Origin: Candidatus Neomicrothrix sp. UBA4542
GTDB lineage: Bacteria > Actinomycetota > Acidimicrobiia > Acidimicrobiales > Poriferisodalaceae
NCBI GenBank assembly: GCA_002388005.1
Contig: DGLO01000149.1
Span: forward strand, 1-15,509
Direction: 5' to 3'
Length of the DNA stretch: 15,509 nt
The notes beneath the pieces are model-generated. The model was not told where the DNA came from and made no database searches. It saw only the letters and a program-made list of their open reading frames with translations. Below are positions 6,975-14,165 of the stretch, piece after piece. The translations under genes were made by a program, and so were the position numbers. Position 1 is the first letter of the stretch. Every line of letters begins with the position of its first letter.

Positions 6975-8122
6975 TAGCCAGCACCCGAAGCTAGGTTGAC
7001 AGGAACCTCGTCGACTATTTGACCCTTTGCAACTGCCAAAGTAGAGAGTCGCCCCTCTGAGAGATTCTTCTCCCACGCCGCCTTGTTTTCGGGAGTCCCG
7101 ACTGGATACCAGCAGGCGAAGGCGTGGTCTCCGCCAGATGCGTCAAGAAGGGGTTCCTCCTCAAAGCAGCGTTCTTGTGCGTAGGGACACCTAGGACTAA
7201 AGGAACAGCCGTCGGGTGGAGCGATTAGGTCGGGCGGCCGGCCAGCGATCGCGGCGAGTCGAGTATGGCTCGGTAAATCGATCTTTGGGATGGATCGCAG
7301 TAGCGCCTCTGTATAAGGGTGTGACGTTTGTTGAAATATCGCTGTGGTTTCAGCCTGCTCAACGATCTTTCCCGCGTACATGACCAAAATTTCGTCCGTC
7401 CGGCCCGCGACCACACCTAGGTCGTGCGTTACGAGCACCATTGCCATGCCTCGTTCTTCCTGCTGCATACCAAGCAGATTCAAGATTTGATGCTGGACGG
7501 TGACATCGAGAGCAGTGGTGGGTTCATCTGCGAACAAGAGTTTTGGATTGCACGCGAGGGCAATAGCAATTGATACTCGTTGTCGCATGCCCCCAGAGAG
7601 TTCATGAGGGTAGGCCTCAACACGGGCTTTCGCCTCGGGAATCCGGACGCTCTTCAACAGCTCCAGAGCCAGATCTCGGGCCTCGATTTTGGACGCGCCA
7701 TGGTGTTTACGCACGTGTTCAGTAAGTTGTCGGCCGATCTTTACGACCGGGTTTAGGGAGGTCATAGGATCCTGAAAGACCATCGCCATTTCCTGGCCCC
7801 AGATATCCGCCATTTCCGCCATGGGAAGACCTAGAAGTTCTCGACCCGAGAAGTGGACCTTCCCCGAAGTATGAACGTTGTGACCAAGATTTAGACGCAT
7901 GATGGTTCGGGCTAGAACAGTCTTACCCGAACCACTTTCGCCAACGATTCCCAGAGTTTTTCCTGGATGGAGCGTAAAGCTGACGCCATCGACAGCACGG
8001 ACTAAACCCGACGGAATTGCGAAATGGGTAGCTACATTCTCGACGGTGAGAAGCGCCCTATCGTCAGAGGGATCTGCCAGATCGTTCACCGTCGCGTGGA
8101 TCCCCCTGTTCGGTGCGACCAA
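6974..8122 (-). CDS. Peptide/opine-type ABC transporter ATPase D (OppD/DppD family)
   Basis: This is the first gene of the importer operon and encodes the partner ATPase of the F subunit. In the 382-residue frame, Walker A GESGSGKT is at residues 61-68, the Q-loop Gln117 in VFQDP, the signature LSGGM at 175-179, Walker B LLFADE at 195-200, and the H-loop His233. The C-terminal domain carries four cysteines (306, 312, 319, 337), the possible [4Fe-4S] site of this family, followed by a tail of about 40 residues after the usual end. The start is uncertain. The frame has no ATG near the front: TTG at 8122 lacks a clear Shine-Dalgarno, while GTG at 8089 has AGGGGG about 12 bases upstream. Function is firm; the exact N-terminus is not. 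Confidence 0.93.
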   Translation of the reverse strand: MVAPNRGIHATVNDLADPSDDRALLTVENVATHFAIPSGLVRAVDGVSFTLHPGKTLGIVGESGSGKTVLARTIMRLNLGHNVHTSGKVHFSGRELLGLPMAEMADIWGQEMAMVFQDPMTSLNPVVKIGRQLTEHVRKHHGASKIEARDLALELLKSVRIPEAKARVEAYPHELSGGMRQRVSIAIALACNPKLLFADEPTTALDVTVQHQILNLLGMQQEERGMAMVLVTHDLGVVAGRTDEILVMYAGKIVEQAETTAIFQQTSHPYTEALLRSIPKIDLPSHTRLAAIAGRPPDLIAPPDGCSFSPRCPYAQERCFEEEPLLDASGGDHAFACWYPVGTPENKAAWEKNLSEGRLSTLAVAKGQIVDEVPVNLASGAG

Positions 8123-8154
8123 CTGCTGAACACCAGGGTCGCTGTCGGTAGCCT

Positions 8155-8164
8155 AACGGCCGTT
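8155..8164. repeat. Perfect 10-base palindrome AACGGCCGTT
   Basis: The sequence is its own reverse complement and lies 33 bases upstream of the putative TTG start of ATPase D. Its place close to the operon start would suit an operator, but ten-base palindromes also occur by chance. Confidence 0.3.
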
Positions 8165-8186
8165 CAGTCGCCAAAAACTAGGCATT

Positions 8187-8199
8187 CTTGTGCGACAAG
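8187..8199. repeat. Inverted repeat CTTGT-GCG-ACAAG
   Basis: Two 5-base arms separated by 3 bases give an operator-sized dyad upstream of the importer operon. It has no U-tract, so it is not a terminator. Regulatory meaning is inferred only. Confidence 0.3.
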
Positions 8200-8215
8200 G
8201 CAAGCTGGAAGCCAA

Positions 8216-8233
8216 GACAATTCGGCGACAATT
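8216..8233. repeat. Direct repeat of GACAATT, 11-base period
   Basis: GACAATT occurs at 8216-8222 and 8227-8233 with the spacer CGGC. A period of 11 puts both copies on the same face of the helix, as for tandem regulator half-sites. No known regulator is recognised. Confidence 0.3.
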
Positions 8234-8324
8234 TCGCGTGCCAGATTTAGGGCCCATGCATAGCGATGCTTCCTGGGGGTGCGAGTTGCCTGGGCAGCAG
8301 TAGTTGAGTCTCTAATTCGGCGTA

Positions 8325-10544
8325 TCAGGAGGCGAAATCATCGATTATTTGGTTGAACGTAACGCTCGGGCGCATTGCCTGCGACGTCAAGACTGGATCG
8401 GGAAAGTAGTAGCCCCCGATATCCATTGCTTTCCCCTGACAATCAAGCAGTTCTTGAATGATTTCTTCGCGCGCATCAGTCAACGCTCTTGCGAGTGGTT
8501 CGAACACAGAAGCAAGCGAGGGATCGTTGGTTTGAGTGGCCATTGCTTCCGCCCACCACATCGCCAAGTAAAAATGGCTACCTCGGTTGTCCAACTCGTT
8601 CACTTTTCGGCTCGGCGACTTGCCGTCATCAAGTAAACGCCCCGTCGCTTGATCTAATGCAGCTCCCAACAGAGTGGCCGTTGCATTATTCGCCGACGAC
8701 CCCAAATGTTCGAACGACACCGCAAGCGCGAGGAACTCGCCAAGGCTGTCCCACCGTAAATGGTTCTCGGCTTCAAACTGTTGGACGTGCTTGGGTGCGG
8801 AACCACCTGCCCCGGTTTCGAACAAGCCACCCCCGTTCATTAGGGGAACGATTGAGAGCATCTTGGCGGAGGTCCCCACTTCAAGAATAGGAAATAAGTC
8901 GGTGTTGTAGTCCCGCAAGACGTTGCCAGTAACGGAAATAGTGTCCTCACCACGGCGGATTCGGGCTAGGGAAACTCGCGTCGCTTCGACCGGGGAAAGG
9001 ACTCTGAGGTCAAGCCCTTCGACGTCAAAATCGAGCAGATATTTTTCAACCTTTTGGATCAACTGTGCGTCATGGGCACGATCAGCGTCGAGCCAAAAAA
9101 TCACCGTAGCGCCGGTAGCGTGTCCGCGAGCGACTGCGAGGCGCACCCAGTCCTTGATGGCAGCATCTTTCACTAAGCACATTCGCCAGATGTCACCCTT
9201 CTCTACTTCGTGCTCAAGGAGTACCGAACCGTCAGCTTGCACCACACGAACCGTTCCGCTTTCGGTTAGCTCAAAGGTTTTGTCATGACTTCCGTACTCC
9301 TCTGCTTTTTGGGCCATTAGACCAACGTTTGGGACCGACCCCATTGTCGTCGGGTCGTACGCCCCGTTTTCGATGCAGTCGTCGATCACCGCCTGATAGA
9401 TCCCCGCATAACTGCTGTCGGGAATAACTGCTTTCGTATCTTGTTGTTCGCCGTTGGCATTCCACATCTGCCCTGACGCCCGAAGCATCGCAGGCATAGA
9501 CGCATCCACGATGACGTCGCTCGGCACATGGAGGTTGGTGATGCCTTTGTCGGAATCGACCATTGCGAGAGCCGGACCGGACGCGTAGGCGGCTGCGATA
9601 GCGGCCTCTATAGGTTCTCTTTCCCCAGCGGGGAGCTCGGCGATTGCTTCGAGTAGATCACCTAAGCCGTTATTGACGTTTACTCCAAGGCCTTCCAAAA
9701 CGTCGCTATGTGCGTCAAAGACCTTCGAAAAGAAAACGCGTACACAGTGGCCAAAGATAATAGGGTCCGAAACTTTCATCATTGTCGCTTTGAGATGAAG
9801 GGAAAAGAGAACCCCGCGTTGTTTGCTGTCTCGCATCTGTTCATCGAGAAAGGAACGTAAATGGCGAGCGGACATGAAGGTCGCGTCGACTACTTCCCCA
9901 GCAGAAACATCCACTTCTCTTAAGAGGGTGATGTTCCCCCGACTATCAGCGTGTTCGATTCTCACGACACAGTCGAGGTCAACGGTGACGGAGCGTTCAT
10001 TGGAACGAAAATCGTGGTCCTCCATCGTCGCAACGTGGGTCGCTGAGTCAGGCGACCAGCTACCCATCGAGTGAGGGAACTTTCGCGCGAATTCCTTGAC
10101 TGCTCGGGGCGCACGTCGATCCGAGTTGCCCTCGCGTAACACCGGGTTTACCGCTGAGCCTTTGATTTTGTCATAACGAGAACGAGCATCGGCTTCATCG
10201 GAGGTGCCGGGGTCAGTCGGATAATCGGGAACTGCGTACCCCGCTTGCTGCAGTTCATCGATAACGGCTAGTAGCTGTGGGACCGAGGCCGAAATATTTG
10301 GAAGCTTGATGATGTTGGCATCCGGCGTGTGGGTCATGGCACCCAGTTCGACCAATGCGTCGTCCAAACGCTGGTCGTCGGTAAGGAGTTCTGGGAATGC
10401 CGCAATGATCCGACCCGAAAGTGAAATATCTCGAGTTTCAATTTGAACGCCGGCAGCTTTAGCAAAGGCCTGAATTATCGGTAAGAACGAGTAGGTGGCT
10501 AGAGCTGGCGCTTCATCCGTGTGCGTATAAATGATCTTCGACAT
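8325..10544 (-). CDS. icd: Monomeric NADP-dependent isocitrate dehydrogenase
   Basis: The enzyme oxidatively decarboxylates isocitrate to 2-oxoglutarate with NADP+ in the TCA cycle. At 739 residues it matches the monomeric IDH family (about 740), not the 45-kDa dimeric type. Visible landmarks are SAVNPVLREGNSDRR at residues 130-144 (isocitrate binding), FWLDADRAHDAQ around 483-494 (metal and substrate aspartates), and NGGGLFETGAGGSAPKH at 570-586. Lys585, His586 and Arg597 keep the spacing of the NADP-selective trio known in this family. The ATG at 10544 is used because GGAG lies 4 bases upstream and the protein begins MSKIIYTHTDEAP as in the family. The frame stays open 61 codons further, but that stretch has no family similarity and runs into the TcuA-like gene. 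It lies 127 bases below that gene and may have its own promoter. Confidence 0.97.
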   Translation of the reverse strand: MSKIIYTHTDEAPALATYSFLPIIQAFAKAAGVQIETRDISLSGRIIAAFPELLTDDQRLDDALVELGAMTHTPDANIIKLPNISASVPQLLAVIDELQQAGYAVPDYPTDPGTSDEADARSRYDKIKGSAVNPVLREGNSDRRAPRAVKEFARKFPHSMGSWSPDSATHVATMEDHDFRSNERSVTVDLDCVVRIEHADSRGNITLLREVDVSAGEVVDATFMSARHLRSFLDEQMRDSKQRGVLFSLHLKATMMKVSDPIIFGHCVRVFFSKVFDAHSDVLEGLGVNVNNGLGDLLEAIAELPAGEREPIEAAIAAAYASGPALAMVDSDKGITNLHVPSDVIVDASMPAMLRASGQMWNANGEQQDTKAVIPDSSYAGIYQAVIDDCIENGAYDPTTMGSVPNVGLMAQKAEEYGSHDKTFELTESGTVRVVQADGSVLLEHEVEKGDIWRMCLVKDAAIKDWVRLAVARGHATGATVIFWLDADRAHDAQLIQKVEKYLLDFDVEGLDLRVLSPVEATRVSLARIRRGEDTISVTGNVLRDYNTDLFPILEVGTSAKMLSIVPLMNGGGLFETGAGGSAPKHVQQFEAENHLRWDSLGEFLALAVSFEHLGSSANNATATLLGAALDQATGRLLDDGKSPSRKVNELDNRGSHFYLAMWWAEAMATQTNDPSLASVFEPLARALTDAREEIIQELLDCQGKAMDIGGYYFPDPVLTSQAMRPSVTFNQIIDDFAS

Positions 10545-10671
10545 GCCACTCCAGGGGCGCATTGATGGATGACCAAAGGTACCGCGTAGCGTTAACCGAA
10601 CATCAGTCGATGAGCTTGGCTGAACGGTGGCGAAATATTGCAACGCCAACTGGGGCGACGACAAGCATTGA
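10545..10671 (-). other. Intergenic gap between the TcuA-like gene and icd
   Basis: This 127-base gap is long compared with the 9-30 base gaps upstream, which suggests that icd may have its own promoter. I find no convincing promoter motif, terminator hairpin or repeat. The icd ribosome binding site (GGAG) is at 10549-10552. Confidence 0.45.
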
Positions 10672-12162
10672 TTAGTTGGTCCCGCATTGACCTGCAGTGG
10701 TCCCGGCGAGCCTTCCGAACACGGCACCAGCCATCAGGCCGGTGCCACCCGGGTAGTTGCCGTAGAAGAGGCCGCCGACTAACTCGCCTGCGGCGAAGAG
10801 TCCTGGAAGCGGTTCAAGCGCTGTATCTAGAACTCGTCCCTCTTCATTGATTCTGAGACCTCCGAAGGTGAACGTCAGTCCGCAGGTGACGTTGTAGGCC
10901 TGAAACGGCGGTTGATCGATGGTATTGGCCCAATTCGTTTTATCGATGTGGAGACCGCGGGTTCGACGACCGTCCTTGATGTTGGGGTCAAAGTTGATCC
11001 CGGTATCTACAGCTGCGTTGTATTGGGTGATTGTTTCAATAGCCGAAGCTGTATTGACGCCATCCATTCGAGAACACAACTCTTCGAGGGTGTCGGCTTG
11101 CACTTTTGTGACTTGTTTGATTCGGTATTCGTCCCTGAGTAGATGGTCGACTTTCGCGTCGAATACCTGCCACGCGGAATGCTCTGGTTGAGCCAGAATT
11201 TCCCGCCCGTATTTTGCGTAGGTGTAGTTTCGGAAGTCGGCGCCTTCATCGATAAAGCGGGCGCCGTTGTTATTGATGACAATCCCGAACGGGTAACTGT
11301 GTTTTTGAAAAGCATCACCCACGGCTAGATCTCCGAATTCCGGCGCGTTGTATTCCCAGGCGACGGCATGAGCACCGCTCCAGTTGCCGTAAGGCATCGC
11401 GCCGATATCAAGTGCCATGCGAATGCCATCACCGGTGTTGAATCGAGTACCTCGCACTTTGGCCAAGTCCCACCCCGGACCCAAATACCTGGTTCGCCAT
11501 TCTGTGTTGGCTTGAAATCCGCCCGCGGCTAGCACCACAGAATCCGCCGAAATGTCCACAGTCTCTCCGGGTCGGCGAGCGTGAACACCTGTGACGCGAG
11601 TGCCGTCGAAGAGTAGGTGTCTCGCAGCGGTGTTGTAGGAGAGGTCGACGCTGTTTCGCTCTAAAGCGTCATGCAACGCGTCAACTAAACCTTCACCTCC
11701 GCCCCACGTTTCCACCGTAAGTCCACCCCAAAACGTAAACTTGCCGTCGACTTGAAATGCTTGTCGCCCCCATATCGGGGCGAAACGAACTCCGTGGTGG
11801 CGCATCCACATTACGGTGTCTTTGCTTTGGGAGACCAAGAAATTTGCGAGCTCGGGGTTGGTTCTGTAGTCAGTTACCCGACCCATATCTTCATAGAACT
11901 GTTCTTCCGTGTAACTGCCGAACTCAGTGCGGTCCAATTCGCTTTGCGTTAGGTCTGGCATCAGAGCCACAAGGTCATCAACACCGTCGTATGCAAACCT
12001 GATTGCACCGGCGGTGAAGCGGCTATTGCCACCTGATTGTTCCTCGGGCGCTCTCTCAAGGACAAGAACGCGGGCTCCTTGCTCGGATGCCGCGAGAGCA
12101 GCGCAACATGCTGCGTTGCCGGCGCCGACTACGACGACGTCATAGTCACTCAACGAACGCAT
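10672..12162 (-). CDS. FAD-dependent dehydrogenase, tricarballylate dehydrogenase (TcuA)-like
   Basis: The protein belongs to the fumarate reductase/succinate dehydrogenase flavoprotein-type oxidoreductases. It has 496 residues, with the FAD-binding GAGNAA at 13-18, the acidic end of the second strand at Glu36, and GGNSRF at 44-49. The C-terminal FAD segments are CGLTFTFGGLRINEEG, then GLFAAGELVGG and GGTGLMAGAVFGRLAG. Recalled Salmonella TcuA, which oxidises tricarballylate to cis-aconitate, shares this layout: GGNSS, RGTRFN, KTHWARPLD and GITFTYLGL have close counterparts here. The ATG at 12162 lies 14 bases after the aldolase stop; an ATG at 12222 would overlap that gene. No TcuB-like electron-transfer partner or TcuC-like transporter is in the window, so the true substrate may be another polycarboxylate, or a cyclic ketone as in KstD relatives. 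Family firm, substrate tentative. Confidence 0.85.
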   Translation of the reverse strand: MRSLSDYDVVVVGAGNAACCAALAASEQGARVLVLERAPEEQSGGNSRFTAGAIRFAYDGVDDLVALMPDLTQSELDRTEFGSYTEEQFYEDMGRVTDYRTNPELANFLVSQSKDTVMWMRHHGVRFAPIWGRQAFQVDGKFTFWGGLTVETWGGGEGLVDALHDALERNSVDLSYNTAARHLLFDGTRVTGVHARRPGETVDISADSVVLAAGGFQANTEWRTRYLGPGWDLAKVRGTRFNTGDGIRMALDIGAMPYGNWSGAHAVAWEYNAPEFGDLAVGDAFQKHSYPFGIVINNNGARFIDEGADFRNYTYAKYGREILAQPEHSAWQVFDAKVDHLLRDEYRIKQVTKVQADTLEELCSRMDGVNTASAIETITQYNAAVDTGINFDPNIKDGRRTRGLHIDKTNWANTIDQPPFQAYNVTCGLTFTFGGLRINEEGRVLDTALEPLPGLFAAGELVGGLFYGNYPGGTGLMAGAVFGRLAGTTAGQCGTN

Positions 12163-12176
12163 CCCATCTTGTCTAC

Positions 12177-12953
12177 TTAACCAACGACCGTGGGGTCGCC
12201 CACTCTGGACCGCACAAGCCATTGGAACACATGCCAACCGTTTATTTCGTCGCCAACCGAAAGATGCACTGAGTCGGCCGCTGCGGAACTAATGACGCGG
12301 CCATCTGGGACCTTGACGCAGACTTCGGCTGCTCTCTCCGCGTTTAGATAGAACCCGATAGCGGAAGCCACCGTGGTTCCGACAGTCAACAGGCCATGGT
12401 TGGCTAAAACGACAAGTCTCCCGTCCCCTAGAGCAGTGGCGATTTTTTCACCAGTCGCTAGATCGGTCACGTTCACTTCTTCGCCGTCGAACACTGCTTG
12501 TCGGCCATGAAAGACAACGGCTTCCTGGCTAGTCATCGGTAAAGGGGCGGCCAAAGCGGAGAAAGGGGTCCCGTACGGAGTGTGAGTATGGATTGCCCCG
12601 ACCACGTCGGGGCGGGCGGCGTGAATTGGTCCATGAATGCAAAGCGCTGCAGGGTTGATGTCATGTGCGCCTTCGACTATCTGACCCGAGTGGTTGACCA
12701 GAACTAGATCATCGATGGTTGCTTCACTAAACGGGATTCCGTATCCCAGTAACCAAAAGCAATCAGAGTGTTCGGGATCTCGGGCCGTGATGTGGCCTGA
12801 ACCGTCTGCTCCCCACCCCCACGAAGCCATAATTCGATAGCCCAAAGCAGTTTCGCGTTTGCGCGTCAGCCGTTCACTTTCGTGGTCAAGCGTCGCTTCG
12901 GGGCGAGAACTTCGAGTAAAGCTGTGATGTTTTCCAGTATCGATGGTGGTCAT
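12177..12953 (-). CDS. Class II aldolase/adducin-family protein
   Basis: The family includes metal-dependent sugar-phosphate aldolases (FucA, RhaD, AraD epimerase) and adducin-like members of unknown function. The 258-residue protein has the metal-site histidines His122 and His124 in IHTHTPYG and His186 in LANHGLL. The stretch INPAALCIHGPIHAARPD at about 99-116 is adducin-like. By my hand alignment the FucA catalytic Glu73 position is occupied by Ala103, so classical aldol chemistry is doubtful, although decarboxylase or other metal chemistry is possible. An in-frame TTG precedes the ATG; the ATG at 12953 is preferred, with GGGGAG 6 bases upstream. It lies 30 bases below the monooxygenase gene and 14 bases above the TcuA-like gene, so it shares their transcript. 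No specific substrate can be named. Confidence 0.88.
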   Translation of the reverse strand: MTTIDTGKHHSFTRSSRPEATLDHESERLTRKRETALGYRIMASWGWGADGSGHITARDPEHSDCFWLLGYGIPFSEATIDDLVLVNHSGQIVEGAHDINPAALCIHGPIHAARPDVVGAIHTHTPYGTPFSALAAPLPMTSQEAVVFHGRQAVFDGEEVNVTDLATGEKIATALGDGRLVVLANHGLLTVGTTVASAIGFYLNAERAAEVCVKVPDGRVISSAAADSVHLSVGDEINGWHVFQWLVRSRVGDPTVVG

Positions 12954-12959
12954 CAAGGA

Positions 12960-12965
12960 CTCCCC
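12960..12965 (-). promoter_or_regulatory. Ribosome binding site of the aldolase-family gene
   Basis: The minus strand reads GGGGAG 6 bases before the ATG at 12953. This favours that ATG over the TTG directly in front of it. Confidence 0.55.
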
Positions 12966-12983
12966 AAATTGACCCTAAGGCAT

Positions 12984-14156
12984 TTATAGCCCAAGGGCGT
13001 CGTCGTCTACGCCGCTCATCACCCGGCCAGCTAACTCCATAACCGGTTCTGCGACCATCATGTGTTGGGAAGCGACATGAATATCCCGAAAATGCCGTTG
13101 CAACGGTGAGTCTTCAAAAACCGAAGTGCCACCGACGGCGGTGTACATCTGGTCGACAACGTTCATAGAAGCGGTTACGGCATGAATGATGGAAGATCGA
13201 AGAAGGCGACGGGTTTCGAGCTCCCCGATCTGTTGTTGGGCCTCAGTCCAGGCTTGTTGGATGTCGGCGTAGAATGAACTCCTCGCAGCTCGTAGAGACG
13301 CATCAGCGAGGGCGACTTGACGGTGGAAAGCGGGACGGGCCGAGAGCGTACGGCCGGATCCGGTAGGTGTTTTGGCTTTAGCAACTCCGAGGGCTTCGTC
13401 TATGGAGTCGCGTGCCATTCCTAGGGAGATAGCGCCTATGGGGAGGGCCAGGTATCCGAATCGAGGGAATCGGTAAATCGGTAGATCCGCCAGAGGAGAG
13501 GCTCGGAGTGATTCGACGGTGGCGATTCGGTACTCCTGCAGCTCGAGGTTGCTGGCAATATAGGAGTTGGATCCCGTCCCTCGCAGTCCACTCGTGTGCC
13601 AGTTGTCAAGAATGTCGATTTCGGCTGGTTTAAAGAACGCTCTGGCTTCGGTCGGTCGGTCGTGGCGATCAGGAATTGGGTTTCCGTCGGCGTCGCACAT
13701 TATGACTCCGCCAGAAATCCAAGTAGCGTTTTGGCAGCCAGAACCCCAATCCCATCGACCATCAATGCGCCAGGTCGATGGGGACGCCTCGGAGAGCCGG
13801 ACGGCAGTGCCGGAATAGGCGAACACGCCGCTGGTGACTACGTTCGGGTTTTCTAGCAACTCCTGCAGCAATTGCTGTGACACTGCAGGAAACATGTACT
13901 GGGAGGTCGCTCCAATGAACACGCACCAGGCGGCTGAACCATTGCCGGTTGCGAGGATTTCACAGACCTCAGCTAAGCATTGAGGTGAGGCGCCGACCCC
14001 GCCGAGTTCGGTCGGTGTGCAGAGCCGGTAGAAGCCATCCGCGGCGAGGCGGTCAGCAAGGTCCTGGGGGAGGGCCCGCCGGGTATCGATCTCGGGGCCA
14101 CGTGCGCGCAATTCGGCCACGTATTCGTTGGCTACTTCACAAAAGTCGACGGTCAT
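12984..14156 (-). CDS. Group D flavin-dependent monooxygenase (HsaA/IacA-like, acyl-CoA dehydrogenase fold)
   Basis: The protein has the acyl-CoA dehydrogenase fold but resembles the two-component flavin monooxygenases that hydroxylate aromatic rings, such as HsaA of steroid catabolism, IacA, and the HpaH-type 4-hydroxyphenylacetate hydroxylase. It has 390 residues (HsaA 394). Matching segments are WRIDGRWDWGSGCQNATW at 129-146 and SGLRGTGSNSY at 189-199, plus LQRHFRDIHVASQH near the C-terminus (HsaA: IQRFWRDAHAGRVH). I do not see the glutamate base typical of true acyl-CoA dehydrogenases. Such enzymes need reduced flavin from a separate reductase; none is in the window. The ATG at 14156 follows the upstream stop by 9 bases and has no good Shine-Dalgarno, so translation probably relies on the preceding gene. 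Substrate unknown; a dehydrogenase role is less likely but not excluded. Confidence 0.85.
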   Translation of the reverse strand: MTVDFCEVANEYVAELRARGPEIDTRRALPQDLADRLAADGFYRLCTPTELGGVGASPQCLAEVCEILATGNGSAAWCVFIGATSQYMFPAVSQQLLQELLENPNVVTSGVFAYSGTAVRLSEASPSTWRIDGRWDWGSGCQNATWISGGVIMCDADGNPIPDRHDRPTEARAFFKPAEIDILDNWHTSGLRGTGSNSYIASNLELQEYRIATVESLRASPLADLPIYRFPRFGYLALPIGAISLGMARDSIDEALGVAKAKTPTGSGRTLSARPAFHRQVALADASLRAARSSFYADIQQAWTEAQQQIGELETRRLLRSSIIHAVTASMNVVDQMYTAVGGTSVFEDSPLQRHFRDIHVASQHMMVAEPVMELAGRVMSGVDDDALGL

Positions 14157-14165
14157 GGGGTCTTG

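Larger units (their letters stand above)
8123..8324 (-). promoter_or_regulatory. Upstream region of the importer operon (candidate promoter/operator)
   Basis: This 202-base non-coding gap between the icd stop and ATPase D is the longest in the window. It is the likeliest place for the importer promoter and any icd terminator. It holds a perfect 10-base palindrome AACGGCCGTT (8155-8164), an inverted repeat CTTGT-GCG-ACAAG (8187-8199) and a direct repeat of GACAATT (8216-8222 and 8227-8233). I find no convincing -35/-10 pair and no hairpin followed by a U-tract. A promoter role is inferred from position. Confidence 0.4.

Noticed and set aside
6975..7076. Upstream in-frame start for ATPase F
   Set aside because: The added 34 residues lie wholly in the ATPase D coding region and show no ABC-domain similarity.
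8155..8324. Possible intrinsic terminator after icd
   Set aside because: Only short stems of 4-5 bp were found and none is followed by a U-tract on the minus strand.
10545..10671. Promoter for icd
   Set aside because: Several partial -35/-10 matches were tried, but none exceeded about half the consensus at proper spacing.
10545..10727. In-frame extension of the icd frame by 61 codons upstream of 10544
   Set aside because: It runs into the 3' end of the TcuA-like gene and resembles no IDH N-terminus. The ATG at 10544 has a ribosome binding site and the family-typical first residues.
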